From DATBVX01 sp963724625 (lineage in GTDB: Bacteria; Pseudomonadota; Gammaproteobacteria; Steroidobacterales; Steroidobacteraceae), in assembly GCA_963724625.1 (NCBI GenBank), contig CAVRVO010000002.1, positions 1 through 64,000 of the forward strand: a stretch of DNA of 64,000 bases, read 5' to 3'. The notes below the pieces were generated by a model. The model was not told where the DNA came from, ran no database searches, and worked only from the letters and a program-made list of their open reading frames with translations. This document shows, in pieces, positions 1-9,454 of the stretch (position 1 is its first letter; every line of letters starts with the position of its first letter). The translations under genes and the position numbers were made by a program.

Positions 1-37
1 CCATGCGCTTTGGATTGAAGTCGCCGAGTATCGGCGC

Positions 38-571
38 TCACTGGGTGATGCCCAGCCACACAGGCAACGACGGATCGCCGCCCTCGAAAGCCACCCACAC
101 GCTCGCACCGACGGCTGGCACCGCCGCCCCGCCTACCGGCCGGCAGGGCAGCGCCCACAGCGCCTGACTTCCGGGGACCGCGAAGACCTGTACCTTCACC
201 CGCGACTGGGACTCCGGGTCGAGGTCGTGCGTGACGACGCCGCGATACACACCGCAGAGACGATCGGCGGTCGGGCCGCCTTCGTGCCAATCACTGTCCA
301 TGATGACGCGTCCCTGCTGTTCCAACACCGCGACGAAGCGTTTCGAAGACTGGTAAGCGGCAACCACCCGATCCGCCGTGTCGGGCAACCGTGCGCCGTG
401 TTTGCCGTCGCCAAATTGCAGCGTCGTCGCGCCGCTCTCATCGATGCTTGCGACGAAGTGCCGATCGTCGGGCCCCGAATCGCCGAGCGACTCCACGCGA
501 TGCCATGCCTCGCCGTCGACCTGCAACTCGATCGAGATTCCGCTCCGGGACGGTCGCTTGCGCTCTTGCAT
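38..571 (-). CDS. phage/contractile-tail baseplate-like protein, OB-fold
   Basis: A 177-residue soluble protein with no signal peptide. The C-terminal half (about residues 108-177) begins YRGVVTHDLDPESQSRVKV and ends in GGDPSLPVWLG, which is the layout of the gp5/VgrG-type OB-fold found in tail spike hubs and baseplate assembly proteins. The middle contains FVAVLEQQGRVIMDSDWHE, close to a motif common in proteins of extracellular contractile injection or baseplate clusters. It may be a fusion or a trimmed member of that group. No other tail gene lies to its right, so any partners would be off the left edge of the window. Function is inferred from motif resemblance only. Confidence 0.5.
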   Translation of the reverse strand: MQERKRPSRSGISIELQVDGEAWHRVESLGDSGPDDRHFVASIDESGATTLQFGDGKHGARLPDTADRVVAAYQSSKRFVAVLEQQGRVIMDSDWHEGGPTADRLCGVYRGVVTHDLDPESQSRVKVQVFAVPGSQALWALPCRPVGGAAVPAVGASVWVAFEGGDPSLPVWLGITQ

Positions 572-668
572 CGATTGCCCTCCGGGAAGGTTACAAATTC
601 TACCGTGGTGCGCTGCGCCTCAACAGGCTGTGCTACGTTGCGACTCCTCCAGACGCGCAACGCCAGGG

Positions 669-1523
669 ATGCCGACGATGACAGGGAGCGAGCCGTGGAT
701 CTGCCCGGCGTGCAAGCGCACCGTCGCGACGAACTATTGTCCGGACTGCGGCGAACGTTCGCCGAGCGTGAGTGACCTAACGCTTCGGGGCCTCTTCGGG
801 CAAGCGGTTCGAGCGTTCACCGATATCGATGGACGCGTCATTCGCAGTTTTCGCTACCTCATCGCGCGTCCCGGCGCTTTGACCGTGGCGTACACGCGGG
901 GCCAGAAAAAAGCGTACCTGCTGCCCTTTGAGATCTTCCTGGTCGCGAACGTGTTGTTCTTCGCCGTTCAGTCGCTCACGGGCGAGAATGTCTTCTCGAC
1001 GACGCTCGACTCACATCTTCACCACCAGGATTGGGCTGCTTTCGCACAACAGCTGGTGGCGCATCGTGTTGAGAGCCTGCACACGACCCTGGATCGATAT
1101 GCGCCGGTATTCGATGAAGCGGTCGGGGTGAATGCCAAATCACTCATTATTCTGATGGTGCTGGCCTTTGCCCTCATTCCACCGCTCGTGTTCTATCGCA
1201 GCCACCGCTCGTTCGGCACTCACCTGGTGTTCTCACTGCACCTCTATACCTTCCTGTTGCTGCTCTTTTGCATCGCTCTGCTGATCGCCGGCATCAACCT
1301 ATGGTTCGGCGGTGCCGGATTGGCCTCGCCGCGAATGGACCACGCCTTATCGATTGCGCAGCTGCTGATTTGCGCGGTGTATCTGTACGTGGCGGTGGGT
1401 GCGGTCTATGGCACGAAGCGAGGCGTGCGGATCGTCCAAGTGGCGTTGCTGGCGTTCGCCGTCGCCTGCCTGGTGCTGGGCTATCGGTTCGTACTGTTGC
1501 CGATTACTTTGTATACGACCTGA
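669..1523 (+). CDS. DUF3667-type zinc-ribbon membrane protein
   Basis: The N terminus has a zinc ribbon (ICPACK followed by NYCPDCG, residues about 11-27). A predicted cytosolic segment follows, then about five hydrophobic helices in the C-terminal two thirds. This is the architecture of DUF3667 proteins, whose role is unknown. The frame is open further upstream, but the ATG at 669 (MPTMTGSEPW) starts directly before the zinc ribbon and fits the family length of about 280 residues; 678 is an alternative. It is divergent from the baseplate-like gene and convergent with the amidohydrolase that follows. Confidence 0.7.
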   Translation: MPTMTGSEPWICPACKRTVATNYCPDCGERSPSVSDLTLRGLFGQAVRAFTDIDGRVIRSFRYLIARPGALTVAYTRGQKKAYLLPFEIFLVANVLFFAVQSLTGENVFSTTLDSHLHHQDWAAFAQQLVAHRVESLHTTLDRYAPVFDEAVGVNAKSLIILMVLAFALIPPLVFYRSHRSFGTHLVFSLHLYTFLLLLFCIALLIAGINLWFGGAGLASPRMDHALSIAQLLICAVYLYVAVGAVYGTKRGVRIVQVALLAFAVACLVLGYRFVLLPITLYTT

Positions 1524-1581
1524 AGACACGCGCCCCGGACCGCTCCGTCCTACTGTGGATGTCATATCTTTCGACTAGAAC

Positions 1582-2826
1582 CTATCTCAAAATTCCAACC
1601 TCGAGCGCGGCACCTTGCTTTACCCGTAACCGGATATTGCGTACCGCGTCGAAGTTTGCGAGCGGATCGGCGCCGAGGGCGAGGAAGCTGGCTTCATTGC
1701 CGGGATCGAGGCCTCCGACGCGACGGTCAGGGAAGAGGGTACGTGCACAATTCGTGCTCCACATGCGTAGCAGCTCGGCGTCGCTGAACACGCCAAGCGT
1801 CCGCAAATATGTGATCTCGGCGCTTGATGTGTCGCTGTACTCATCGCTGCCCGCCGCGAGCGTCACGCCCGCGTCCCGCAAGAGGCGAAGATTAGAGATT
1901 TGCGCTTCACGCATCGCCGGCCGGCGCTCGGCCCGGTTGGGTCTTTCGATCAGCACTGCGGTGGTGATCACCATGACCCCGCGCTCGGCCGCCGACCGCG
2001 CGTCCGCCGGGTCAATGGTGGTTGGGTAGAAGGAGCCCGGCAGGTGCGCGACGACATCGACGCCAGTGGCGACCGCGACGTGAAAGTCGTGTCCGGTCTC
2101 TACATGGGCGAACACCCGCAAGCCGTTGGCATGCGCGCGCTCCACAATGCGTGGGACGAGCGCTGGATCGAGCCCTTTCAGGCCAAAGAACGCTGGGTCG
2201 TCGCGGCGGCGCGCGAATTCCTCCGAGAAAGAGATCATGATCTTGATGAAATCAGGGCGGTGGCTGGCGATGGTGGGCCACTGGCGCTGGAGATCGGCTT
2301 CGCTATCGATGACGAAATAACCTTGGCCGGGCAGCGTTTCGCGCGTGAAGCCGGGATAGGCGCCTTGCTCTAGCAGGAATTCGCGCAGCCGGATCGGATG
2401 CCCGCCGCTGGCGGTCAGCGGGCCATTGGCGAAAATGACGTCAACGCTCGTCGGCGTGTTGTAGGTGTGGCGGATGGGGTCGGTGAGCGCGGGCAGGTTT
2501 GACAGGATCCCCACATAGAAGATGCCCTCGCGCAAATAGCGCGCGATCGTAGCTTCGTTCTCATGCGGCGTTCCCAGATTATGGTTATGAGCCTCGCAGA
2601 ACGGCGGGACTACGTAGCCGCCGTTAAGCTCGACGCGATGGTTCGCGCTGCGGGCGGGCGCATCGACAATGCGGTCGCCCGTCACGACGATGTCACGCGG
2701 ACGAAACGCTTCGCCGTCCCAGACCATGGCGCCGACGTAGGCGGTGCGGTCCTGGCGCGGCGCCAGTTGATCGATGCCGGCGCATGCGGAAATCAAGAGC
2801 GCGGCGAACAGTATCAGTCGTTTCAT
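1582..2826 (-). CDS. amidohydrolase-superfamily lipoprotein
   Basis: A 414-residue metal-dependent hydrolase. The first 15 residues form a lipoprotein signal peptide with lipobox LISAC, so the protein is probably membrane-anchored and exported. The amidohydrolase metal motifs are all visible: EAHNHN after the first strands, a lysine in FIKIMIS, histidines in FAHVETG and VVAHLPG, and the aspartate in AAGSDEY. The C terminus carries the usual small beta-sandwich return. Members act on cyclic amides, imides or peptides such as prolidase-like substrates; the substrate cannot be read here. It lies 43 bp downstream of an M20-family hydrolase on the same strand, so the two may be co-transcribed. Confidence 0.8.
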   Translation of the reverse strand: MKRLILFAALLISACAGIDQLAPRQDRTAYVGAMVWDGEAFRPRDIVVTGDRIVDAPARSANHRVELNGGYVVPPFCEAHNHNLGTPHENEATIARYLREGIFYVGILSNLPALTDPIRHTYNTPTSVDVIFANGPLTASGGHPIRLREFLLEQGAYPGFTRETLPGQGYFVIDSEADLQRQWPTIASHRPDFIKIMISFSEEFARRRDDPAFFGLKGLDPALVPRIVERAHANGLRVFAHVETGHDFHVAVATGVDVVAHLPGSFYPTTIDPADARSAAERGVMVITTAVLIERPNRAERRPAMREAQISNLRLLRDAGVTLAAGSDEYSDTSSAEITYLRTLGVFSDAELLRMWSTNCARTLFPDRRVGGLDPGNEASFLALGADPLANFDAVRNIRLRVKQGAALEVGILR

Positions 2827-2869
2827 TGCACTCTTCCCCGAAGCCTCGAACGTCGTACTCAGCCTGGAG

Positions 2870-4180
2870 TCAGTTCAGGTCCCCGCGATCGATCGCCAGC
2901 ACGGTTTGCAAGAGCACGTTCGCGCCGTTAGTGATGTCTTCCGGTGACGTGTATTCCTTTGGTGAGTGGCTCACCCCACCGACACTCGGCACGAAAATCA
3001 TCCCGGTTGGCGCGATGTGCGCCAGGTCCTGCGCATCGTGCCCTGCGCCGCTCGGCATGAGCTTGTGCGTGAGGCCGAGTGATGTCGCTGCCGCAGCGAT
3101 GATGCGTCGCATCCGTTCGTCGGTGGGAGCGGGTGTGACTGCCACCTGCAACTCGGTGAAGGTGACCGGTGTCTGTCGCGCCTTCGCGATCTTCCCCGCT
3201 TCGACCTGGATAGCCGCAAACACCTGCTGCATCTTGTCCGATGCCAGATCACGAATCTCCAGGCTCATGACGACCTTGCCTGGAATGACGTTGGGTGCGC
3301 CGGGTTCCGCGCGGATCTTGCCGACGGTGGCGACCTGTCGGCCGGGCAGGCTGGTGGCAACCCTGTTGACGGCGAGCACCAACTCAGCCGCGCTCAACAG
3401 TGCGTCTCGTCGGCGGTTCATGGGCGTGGTGCCCGCATGATTGGCCACGCCTTCGACGGTGACGTCCCACCAGCGAATGCCAACGATGCCTTCGACGACA
3501 CCGATATCAATGTTGGCTTCCTCGAGAACTGCGCCCTGTTCGATGTGCAGCTCGACGAAGGCCTTCAGCTCGCCCGGCTTGCGCCGCGCCTGCTCCAGGT
3601 GATCAGGATCGCCGCCCACTGCGCGAATGCCCTCACGAACCGTCTTGCCCTCGTGGCTCACGACGTCGAGTGCCTTCGGTTCCTGCCGGCCGGTCATTGC
3701 GAGGCTTCCAATCAACCCGCCTTCCTCGTCGGTGAAACTCACGACCTCCAGCGGATGGCGCAGACGGACGCCGCGCTCGCGCAGGACCTGCGCGACCTCG
3801 ATTGCGCCCAGCACGCCGACGTCGCCGTCGTAGTTGCCGCCGCCCGGAACGGAGTCGATGTGCGACCCGGTCATGATCACTGGCAGTTTCGGATCGCTCC
3901 CCTCGCGCCGGCCGATGATGTTCCCCGCCGTGTCCAGGTGCACGACGAGCCCGGCATCCTGCATCAATTTCTTGATGTACTCGCGGCCCGCGATATCAGC
4001 CGCGCTGAAGGCGACGCGGCTGACGCCGCCTTCGGGGTTGGCGCCGAATTTCGACAGTTCGGTGATGTGCTGTTGCAGCCGCTCGGTGCTCGCGGCCAAG
4101 GTTGCGCTTTCGCCTGAAGCAAGGAGCGATGCCAGGGCGGCGCAGAAGAATACAAAGAGAGTAAGGTGAGACTTGTTCAT
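2870..4180 (-). CDS. M20-family Zn hydrolase, allantoate/N-carbamoyl-amino-acid hydrolase type
   Basis: A di-zinc hydrolase of the HyuC/AllC/AmaB group, which removes N-carbamoyl or ureido groups from amino-acid-like substrates. Visible metal ligands include MTGSHIDSVPGGGNYDGD, the FTDEEGG pair, LHIEQGAVLEE and the C-terminal VGGVSHSPKEY histidine. The start chosen is the ATG at 4180 (MNKSHLTLFVFFCAALASLL), which begins a signal peptide; the frame is open for 21 more codons upstream. Export is unusual for this enzyme group, whose members are mostly cytosolic. It is divergent from the GST gene with only 34 bp between the start codons. Confidence 0.8.
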   Translation of the reverse strand: MNKSHLTLFVFFCAALASLLASGESATLAASTERLQQHITELSKFGANPEGGVSRVAFSAADIAGREYIKKLMQDAGLVVHLDTAGNIIGRREGSDPKLPVIMTGSHIDSVPGGGNYDGDVGVLGAIEVAQVLRERGVRLRHPLEVVSFTDEEGGLIGSLAMTGRQEPKALDVVSHEGKTVREGIRAVGGDPDHLEQARRKPGELKAFVELHIEQGAVLEEANIDIGVVEGIVGIRWWDVTVEGVANHAGTTPMNRRRDALLSAAELVLAVNRVATSLPGRQVATVGKIRAEPGAPNVIPGKVVMSLEIRDLASDKMQQVFAAIQVEAGKIAKARQTPVTFTELQVAVTPAPTDERMRRIIAAAATSLGLTHKLMPSGAGHDAQDLAHIAPTGMIFVPSVGGVSHSPKEYTSPEDITNGANVLLQTVLAIDRGDLN

Positions 4181-4214
4181 TTCAGCCGATTGTATACGGC
4201 GTAGAGCAGGCCAC

Positions 4215-4919
4215 ATGACAGACCTATCGAGCTTTCCTATCACGAGAAAGTGGCCCGCGCGCCATCCCGATCGGCTGCAGCTCTATTCTTTGCCTACGCC
4301 GAACGGCGTGAAGATCTCGATCATGCTCGAAGAGACGGGCCTGCCGTACGAGGCGCACCGCGTAGACTTCGAGACCAACGAGCAGCTGTCCTCGGAGTTT
4401 CGCTCGCTCAATCCGTACGCCAAGATTCCCGCGATCATCGATCCGAACGGGCCGGACGCGAAAGCACTGCCACTGTTCGAGTCAGGCGCCATCCTGGTTT
4501 ATCTTGCGGAGAAGACCGGTCAGCTCATGCCGCGCGAGGGGGCGGGGCGATACGAGGCCCTGCAATGGGTCTTTTTCCAGGTGGGCGGCGTGGGGCCGAT
4601 GTTCGGCCAGGTCGGTTTCTTCAACAAGTTTGCCGGGAAAACCTTCGAGGACAAGCGGCCGCGCGACCACTATGTCAACGAAGCGAAGCGCCTGCTTGAG
4701 GTCATCAACGGCCGGCTCGCTGAGCGGCAGTGGATGATGGGCGACAGCTACACGATCGCGGACATCGCGATCCTGCCCTGGGTACGCAACCTCATCGGTT
4801 ACTACGAGGCCGCGGATCTTGTCGGCATCGGTGGCTACCCGCACGTACGGCGCGCACTTGAAGTATTTCTGGCGCGGCCTGCGGTGATCCGGGGTCTCGA
4901 GATCCCGAAACGTCCCTGA
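4215..4919 (+). CDS. glutathione S-transferase, Nu/YfcG-YghU type
   Basis: A 234-residue GST. The thioredoxin-like N-terminal domain has SLPTPNGVKISIMLEE, NPYAKIPAI and the glutathione-binding FESGAILVYLAEK; the all-helical C-terminal domain follows. The TPNG segment and the QVGGVGPMFGQ stretch match the Nu class (YfcG/YghU), which use glutathione as a disulfide-bond oxidoreductase or peroxidase cofactor rather than conjugating xenobiotics. Start at 4215 (MTDLSSF) fits the family and has GAGCAGG upstream. Cytosolic. Confidence 0.85.
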   Translation: MTDLSSFPITRKWPARHPDRLQLYSLPTPNGVKISIMLEETGLPYEAHRVDFETNEQLSSEFRSLNPYAKIPAIIDPNGPDAKALPLFESGAILVYLAEKTGQLMPREGAGRYEALQWVFFQVGGVGPMFGQVGFFNKFAGKTFEDKRPRDHYVNEAKRLLEVINGRLAERQWMMGDSYTIADIAILPWVRNLIGYYEAADLVGIGGYPHVRRALEVFLARPAVIRGLEIPKRP

Positions 4920-4949
4920 GACGATGAAGGAGTGGCGAGACGCTTCGCC

Positions 4950-5759
4950 CTAGCGGCGACCACTGTCGGCAAACAGTTTGTTCATCGTGCTGTACTGGGC
5001 GGCTTCATTGAAAAGCGTGCCCATCGCGCCAGCAAGAAAATTGGTCGCGAGACGACTCGTAAGGCCCAACGCCGCTTGCGCGATTGCCGACCCTGCGCTC
5101 AGACGTCGAACCCCGAGCTTCTGCAGGGCATCGATTGAAGGCAGACCCGGCACCGCCATGATGTTAAGAGGCGCCGGCTTGATGGCTGCTGCAATTACCG
5201 ATATGGCCGCGCCGTCGGCGAGGCCTGGCACGAACACGCCGTCACCACCGGCCGCCCGATAACGCGCTGCCCTGGCGATGGTCTCCTCGATTGCCGCATC
5301 CCCGGATGCGATGCCGCGCAGGTAAACATCCGTACGTGTGTTGATGAAGAGGTCGACACCGGAGCGCTCGGCACGGTCGCGAATCGCCTCTATCTTTGCG
5401 CACAGCATCTCCTTCGAGCCGCGGCCGTCCTCGATGTTGATGCCCGCGGCTCCGGCATCGATGATGCGGGCGGCGAGCTCGGCCACAGAGCGCGGGTCTT
5501 CCGAATACCCGCCCTCCATGTCGACGGTGAGCGGCACGCGAATGACGCGAGCGATCTCGCGAGTAGCAGAAACGAGTTGTCCATCCGGGAGAATGTTGTC
5601 ATCGGAGTAGCCACGCGACCAGGCCAGTCCCGCACTGGTCGTCGCTATGGCCTTGGCACCCAGGCTCTCAATTAGCCGCGCGCTGCCGGCATCCCAGGCG
5701 TTGGGGAGCAACAGCACGCCTGGGCCTTGGTGGAGACTTCTAAATTCCTGTGTCGACAT
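4950..5759 (-). CDS. isocitrate lyase/PEP mutase family protein
   Basis: A 269-residue TIM-barrel protein of the ICL/PEP-mutase superfamily. It shows LLPNAWDAGSARLIE near the N terminus, the metal-binding VDMEGGYS, then INIEDGRGSKEML and INTRTDVYLRG, the usual succession of active-site loops. These enzymes make or break C-C or P-C bonds next to carboxylates, for example 2-methylisocitrate or oxaloacetate. The substrate is not evident: the lyase KKCGH signature is absent, as in many uncharacterised members. Cytosolic and probably monocistronic. Confidence 0.8.
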   Translation of the reverse strand: MSTQEFRSLHQGPGVLLLPNAWDAGSARLIESLGAKAIATTSAGLAWSRGYSDDNILPDGQLVSATREIARVIRVPLTVDMEGGYSEDPRSVAELAARIIDAGAAGINIEDGRGSKEMLCAKIEAIRDRAERSGVDLFINTRTDVYLRGIASGDAAIEETIARAARYRAAGGDGVFVPGLADGAAISVIAAAIKPAPLNIMAVPGLPSIDALQKLGVRRLSAGSAIAQAALGLTSRLATNFLAGAMGTLFNEAAQYSTMNKLFADSGRR

Positions 5760-5790
5760 GTTTCATCCTCAGCTGAAGGAGTGCCCTGCC

Positions 5791-5880
5791 GGCACGCTAT
5801 CCGTGACGCAACCATGGCGTCAACGCGCAAACATTGGCGATGCGTGTCGAATCGAGGCGATAGAGTCGCGGGCTGACATC
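5791..5880. repeat. dispersed intergenic repeat, copy 1
   Basis: The 41-bp core at 5840-5880 recurs at 57283-57323 with one mismatch. Similarity extends left with small indels to about 5791 (matching from 57236). A 19-bp part of the core also occurs at 56534-56552. All copies are between genes. No coding function is visible; the element is of unknown class. Confidence 0.6.
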
Positions 5881-5940
5881 GGATCCCGGCCGTGGGCTGT
5901 GATACGGTGCGCCTTGATGGACGCATCATGCGAGTCGCTC

Positions 5941-7998
5941 ATGAAACGACCTCATTCTCGATCAACAGTTCTCTTAGGCGTCTCTCTGCTGGCGGGAATT
6001 TCCGCGGCCGAGGAGCGCCCCTATCAGGAACTCCCCTACACCCCGAGTCTCGACGTCAGTGCCATGAATCGCGCGGTGGACCCGTGCGAGGACCTCTACG
6101 CCTACGCGTGCGGTGGATGGCAGCAGCACAACCCGATTCCCGCAGACCAGTCGAGCTGGGCCGTGTATGGAAAGCTCTACGTCGACAATCAGCGCTTTCT
6201 GTGGGGAATCCTCGAGGACGCGGCCCGGCCTGATCCGAAGCGAACGCCGACCCAGCAGAAGATTGGAGATCACTTCGCCGCGTGCATGGACGAGGCTGCA
6301 ATCGAACGGGCGGGCATCACCCCGTTGCAGCCGGACCTCGAGCGCATCGAGCGACTGAAAACCAAACAGGATCTCGCGCCGCTGGTGGGGGACCTGCATA
6401 TGCGCGCCACCAACGGCAACATGCTGTTCGGAAGCGGCGCCGAGCAGGACGCACGCGATGCCTCGACGATGATCGCGGCGCTTTATGCCGGTGGCCTTGG
6501 CCTTCCGGATCGAGACTACTACGTCAAGGACGATCCGAAGTTTGTCGAGAACCGGGAGCACTACGTCGCGCACATCGCGAGCCTGTTCGAGCTGCTGGGC
6601 ACAACGCCGCCAACTGCCCTGAAACAGGCCAAGGTGGTGCTGCGGATCGAGACACAGCTCGCGAAAGCCTCACTCACGCGCGTCGAAATGCGCGACCCCT
6701 ACAAGATCTATCATCGCGAGACTCTCGACTCGCTGCGCAAGATGGCTCCGGCGTTCGCCTGGGATCGGTACTTCGAAGCCACTCATCTGGCGCCGACTGC
6801 CGTGGCTCAACGTTGCGGAGCCTGCGTTTGTCACCGAGCTCAACGCCCGGCTCCAGGACGAGACTCTGGGCGATCTCAAGAGCTACTTGCGCTGGACGCT
6901 GCTTGCGGCGACTGCGCCGTACCTTTCGAAGGCGTTCGTGGATGAGGACTTTGCGTTCAACCGTGCCTATCTCCGGGGCGTCAAGGAGCAGAAGCCTCGC
7001 TGGAAGAGGTGTGTCGGCCTGGTTGACGCGCAGCTCGGTGAGGCGCTCGGTCAGGAATTCGTCGCGCGCGTCTTTCCGCCCGCGATGAAATCCCAGACCG
7101 TTCTGATGACGCACCAGATCGAGGCCGCGATGAAAACGCGCATCGAGGCGCTCGACTGGATGTCACCGTCCACCAAGGCGCAGGCGCTCAGCAAGCTCGC
7201 GGCTGTGCGCGACAAGGTCGGCTATCCCGACGTGTGGCGGGACTACTCGGCGCTGCGCGTCGAGCGCGGCGACTTCTTTGGTAACGCGATTCGCGGCGCG
7301 GAATTCGATTGGCGCCGCCAGGTGGCCAAGATCGGCCGCCCGGTGGATCGCGCCGAGTGGTTCATGACGCCGCCGACTGTCAACGCGTATTACAACCCAT
7401 CGATGAATGACATCAATTTTCCTGCCGGAGTGCTGCTGCCACCGCTCTATGACCCGAAGATGGACGATGCGCCCAACTACGGGAACACGGGCGGCACGAT
7501 CGGTCATGAGCTCACCCACGGCTTCGACGACTCGGGCCGCCAGTACGACGGCGCGGGGAACCTGCGCGACTGGTGGACGCCGGACGATGCGCAGAACTTC
7601 GAGCAGCGTGCCCAGTGCATCCGCAATCAGTACTCGCAATACATCATTGTCGATGACATCAAGATCAACGGCCGCTGACATCGGGTGAGGACATTGCAGA
7701 CCTGGGTGGAGAGCTATTGGCATGGATGGCCTGGCAGGAGCAGACCAAGGCCCGGAAACTGGCGGAGCAGGACGGATTAACTCCTGAGCAACGCTTTTTC
7801 GTCGGGTTCGCACAATGGGCTTGCAGCAACCAGACGCCGGAACAACTGCGCCTCAACGCCGTCACCAATCCGCATTCTCCACCTCGCTATCGCATCAATG
7901 GTGTGGTCTCGAACATGCCGCAGTTCGTCCAGGCTTTTCAGTGCAAGGCGGGGAAGGCCCTGGTGCGGCCGGAGAAGGAGCTCTGCAAGGTGTGGTAG
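5941..7998 (+). pseudogene. M13-family zinc metallopeptidase (PepO/neprilysin-like), two frameshifts
   Basis: An exported peptidase of about 680 residues, read in three pieces. The N-terminal piece from 5941 carries a signal peptide (MKRPHSRSTVLLGVSLLAGI) and the M13_N domain start VDPCEDLYAYACGGW. Near 6790-6803 the frame moves by one base; reading resumes at WLNVAEPAFVTEL and reaches the zinc motif HELTH (7505-7519) and DIKINGR. One base appears lost at about 7676 (GGCCGCTGAC for an expected CGC-CTG-ACA). The last piece restores TSGEDIADLGG with the third zinc ligand and ends in the family's typical CKVW. All catalytic parts are intact apart from the two single-base shifts, so sequencing error is as likely as true inactivation. 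Confidence 0.85.
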
Positions 7999-8034
7999 CG
8001 GAGGCAGCCTGCGACGGTCCTCAGTCAGCGCACA

Positions 8035-8301
8035 TCAGATTCCGGCCTTCGCGAGCGTGTCGATGAGTTCATGCATGGACGCGGCGATCGCGGGATGCCG
8101 GCCTTCGAAACGCAGCAAGAGCTCTTCGAGCCGATCCTGGACGCGGCTGTCCTGCCGGGGCGCCGGGTAAGTCTCGAGGACGCGATCGATGTCCTTCATG
8201 AGAGCGCCCATCAGCCCGCGCGATTCCGCGTCCACGGATTTTGCGTCGCCCAGTTCCTGATGGAGCGAAGCCACGAGCTGACGCAATCGATCATGGTTCA
8301 T
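8035..8301 (-). CDS. DUF4404 family protein
   Basis: An 88-residue helical protein beginning MNHDRLRQLVASLHQELGD and ending in RHPAIAASMHELIDTLAKAG, matching the DUF4404 pattern of short, acidic, coiled-coil-like cytosolic proteins. Its role is unknown. It is convergent with the M13 gene and lies 108 bp downstream of the patatin gene on the same strand. Confidence 0.75.
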   Translation of the reverse strand: MNHDRLRQLVASLHQELGDAKSVDAESRGLMGALMKDIDRVLETYPAPRQDSRVQDRLEELLLRFEGRHPAIAASMHELIDTLAKAGI

Positions 8302-8409
8302 GTTGTCTCCACATCCCGGGACGGGGCCAATGCGGCGGGCGCCCCTGTGAGATGTGCACAGGGTAGCCCCGATGCCCTCTCGCGGCCAGATCGGACGGAT
8401 ACGGGCGAA

Positions 8410-9282
8410 TCAGTGGGTCTCATGCTCGTGATTGTGAGGCATCAGCTCGTCGGGCGCGCTTTCCTGACTGCGTAACCCGTTCTGCTTCAGCCAGAGGCGG
8501 GTCATGGCCTCGGCGCGATGCACGATCTCGGAGGTCTGCGAAAAATCGTAGGAGCTGACCGCGAGCGGACAGAGCGGCGGCAGCACGACCAGCTCCACGC
8601 GGCCGGAGAAATGGTCGATGTCGCTCACGAGCTGGCGCATGATCAGCAGATTCACCGCATGCAGCGCACGCGCCACGGCGCCGCGCGGTGGCTGCGCCAG
8701 GGCGCACGAGGTGCCGGTAGGCAGCACGATGATGCGCGATGCGCCGAGCTTGATCGCACTCGAGATCGGGGTGTTGTTGGCGACGCCACCGTCCATCAGG
8801 TGCCGGCCGTCGACGGAGACGCTCGGAAAGATAGCCGGTATTGCAGCGCTAGCGAGCAAGGCCGCCGCGAGGGGCCCGCTGCTCAGGCACACTTCAGTCC
8901 CCTCGAGCACATCGGTAGCCACGACGTAACAGGGTATCTGAGCATCTTCAAACCGTTCGCACTGCAGCTCGGATTCGATCAGCGCGCGCAACCGCGCCGG
9001 CGAGACGAGATGATCTCGCTTGCCGAGAATCGCGAGCAGGCTGTTGACGGGCGACACTGGAAAGACGCCCGTGCTGTGGAGACCGCGCCAGACGCGTTCC
9101 AGGCGCTCGACGCCTTCACGGGTCGGTGCACTCGCAAAGTATGCGGCGTTGATAGCTCCTACCGATGCGCCGACGAGGAAGTCAGGAATGATGCGCTGGC
9201 GGACGAGCGCCTTGAGCATGCCCACCTGCACGGCCCCGAGGCTGCCGCCGCCGGCTAACACAAATGCCGTCCGTCCGCCCAT
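8410..9282 (-). CDS. patatin-like phospholipase
   Basis: A 290-residue RssA/patatin-type serine lipase. The oxyanion loop AGGGSLGA is at residues 10-17, the nucleophile elbow GASVG has Ser40, and the dyad aspartate is in MDGGVANNTP. There is no signal peptide, so it probably acts on membrane lipids from the cytosol. The C terminus ends in a histidine-rich tail (PHNHEHETH), which is not a standard part of the domain. Family knowledge supports acyl hydrolysis; the natural substrate is unknown. Confidence 0.85.
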   Translation of the reverse strand: MGGRTAFVLAGGGSLGAVQVGMLKALVRQRIIPDFLVGASVGAINAAYFASAPTREGVERLERVWRGLHSTGVFPVSPVNSLLAILGKRDHLVSPARLRALIESELQCERFEDAQIPCYVVATDVLEGTEVCLSSGPLAAALLASAAIPAIFPSVSVDGRHLMDGGVANNTPISSAIKLGASRIIVLPTGTSCALAQPPRGAVARALHAVNLLIMRQLVSDIDHFSGRVELVVLPPLCPLAVSSYDFSQTSEIVHRAEAMTRLWLKQNGLRSQESAPDELMPHNHEHETH

Positions 9283-9454
9283 CGCGATGCCTAGTCCGCC
9301 GTGAACCCGGCCGCCCGATGCGAGCCGTCGTACAGCGGCAACGGCTTGCTGCGCGATGCGTCACAGCGATAGGTTTTTTCGCGCATGACGGCAAGCGTGC
9401 TCGCGACGGTGTGGCCAAGCAAGTCTAGTGATAGATTCGCGACTGCAACGCGAG

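Noticed and set aside
9182..9418. Minus-strand frame upstream of the patatin gene
   Set aside because: Arginine-rich, overlaps the patatin start in another frame, and has no motif.
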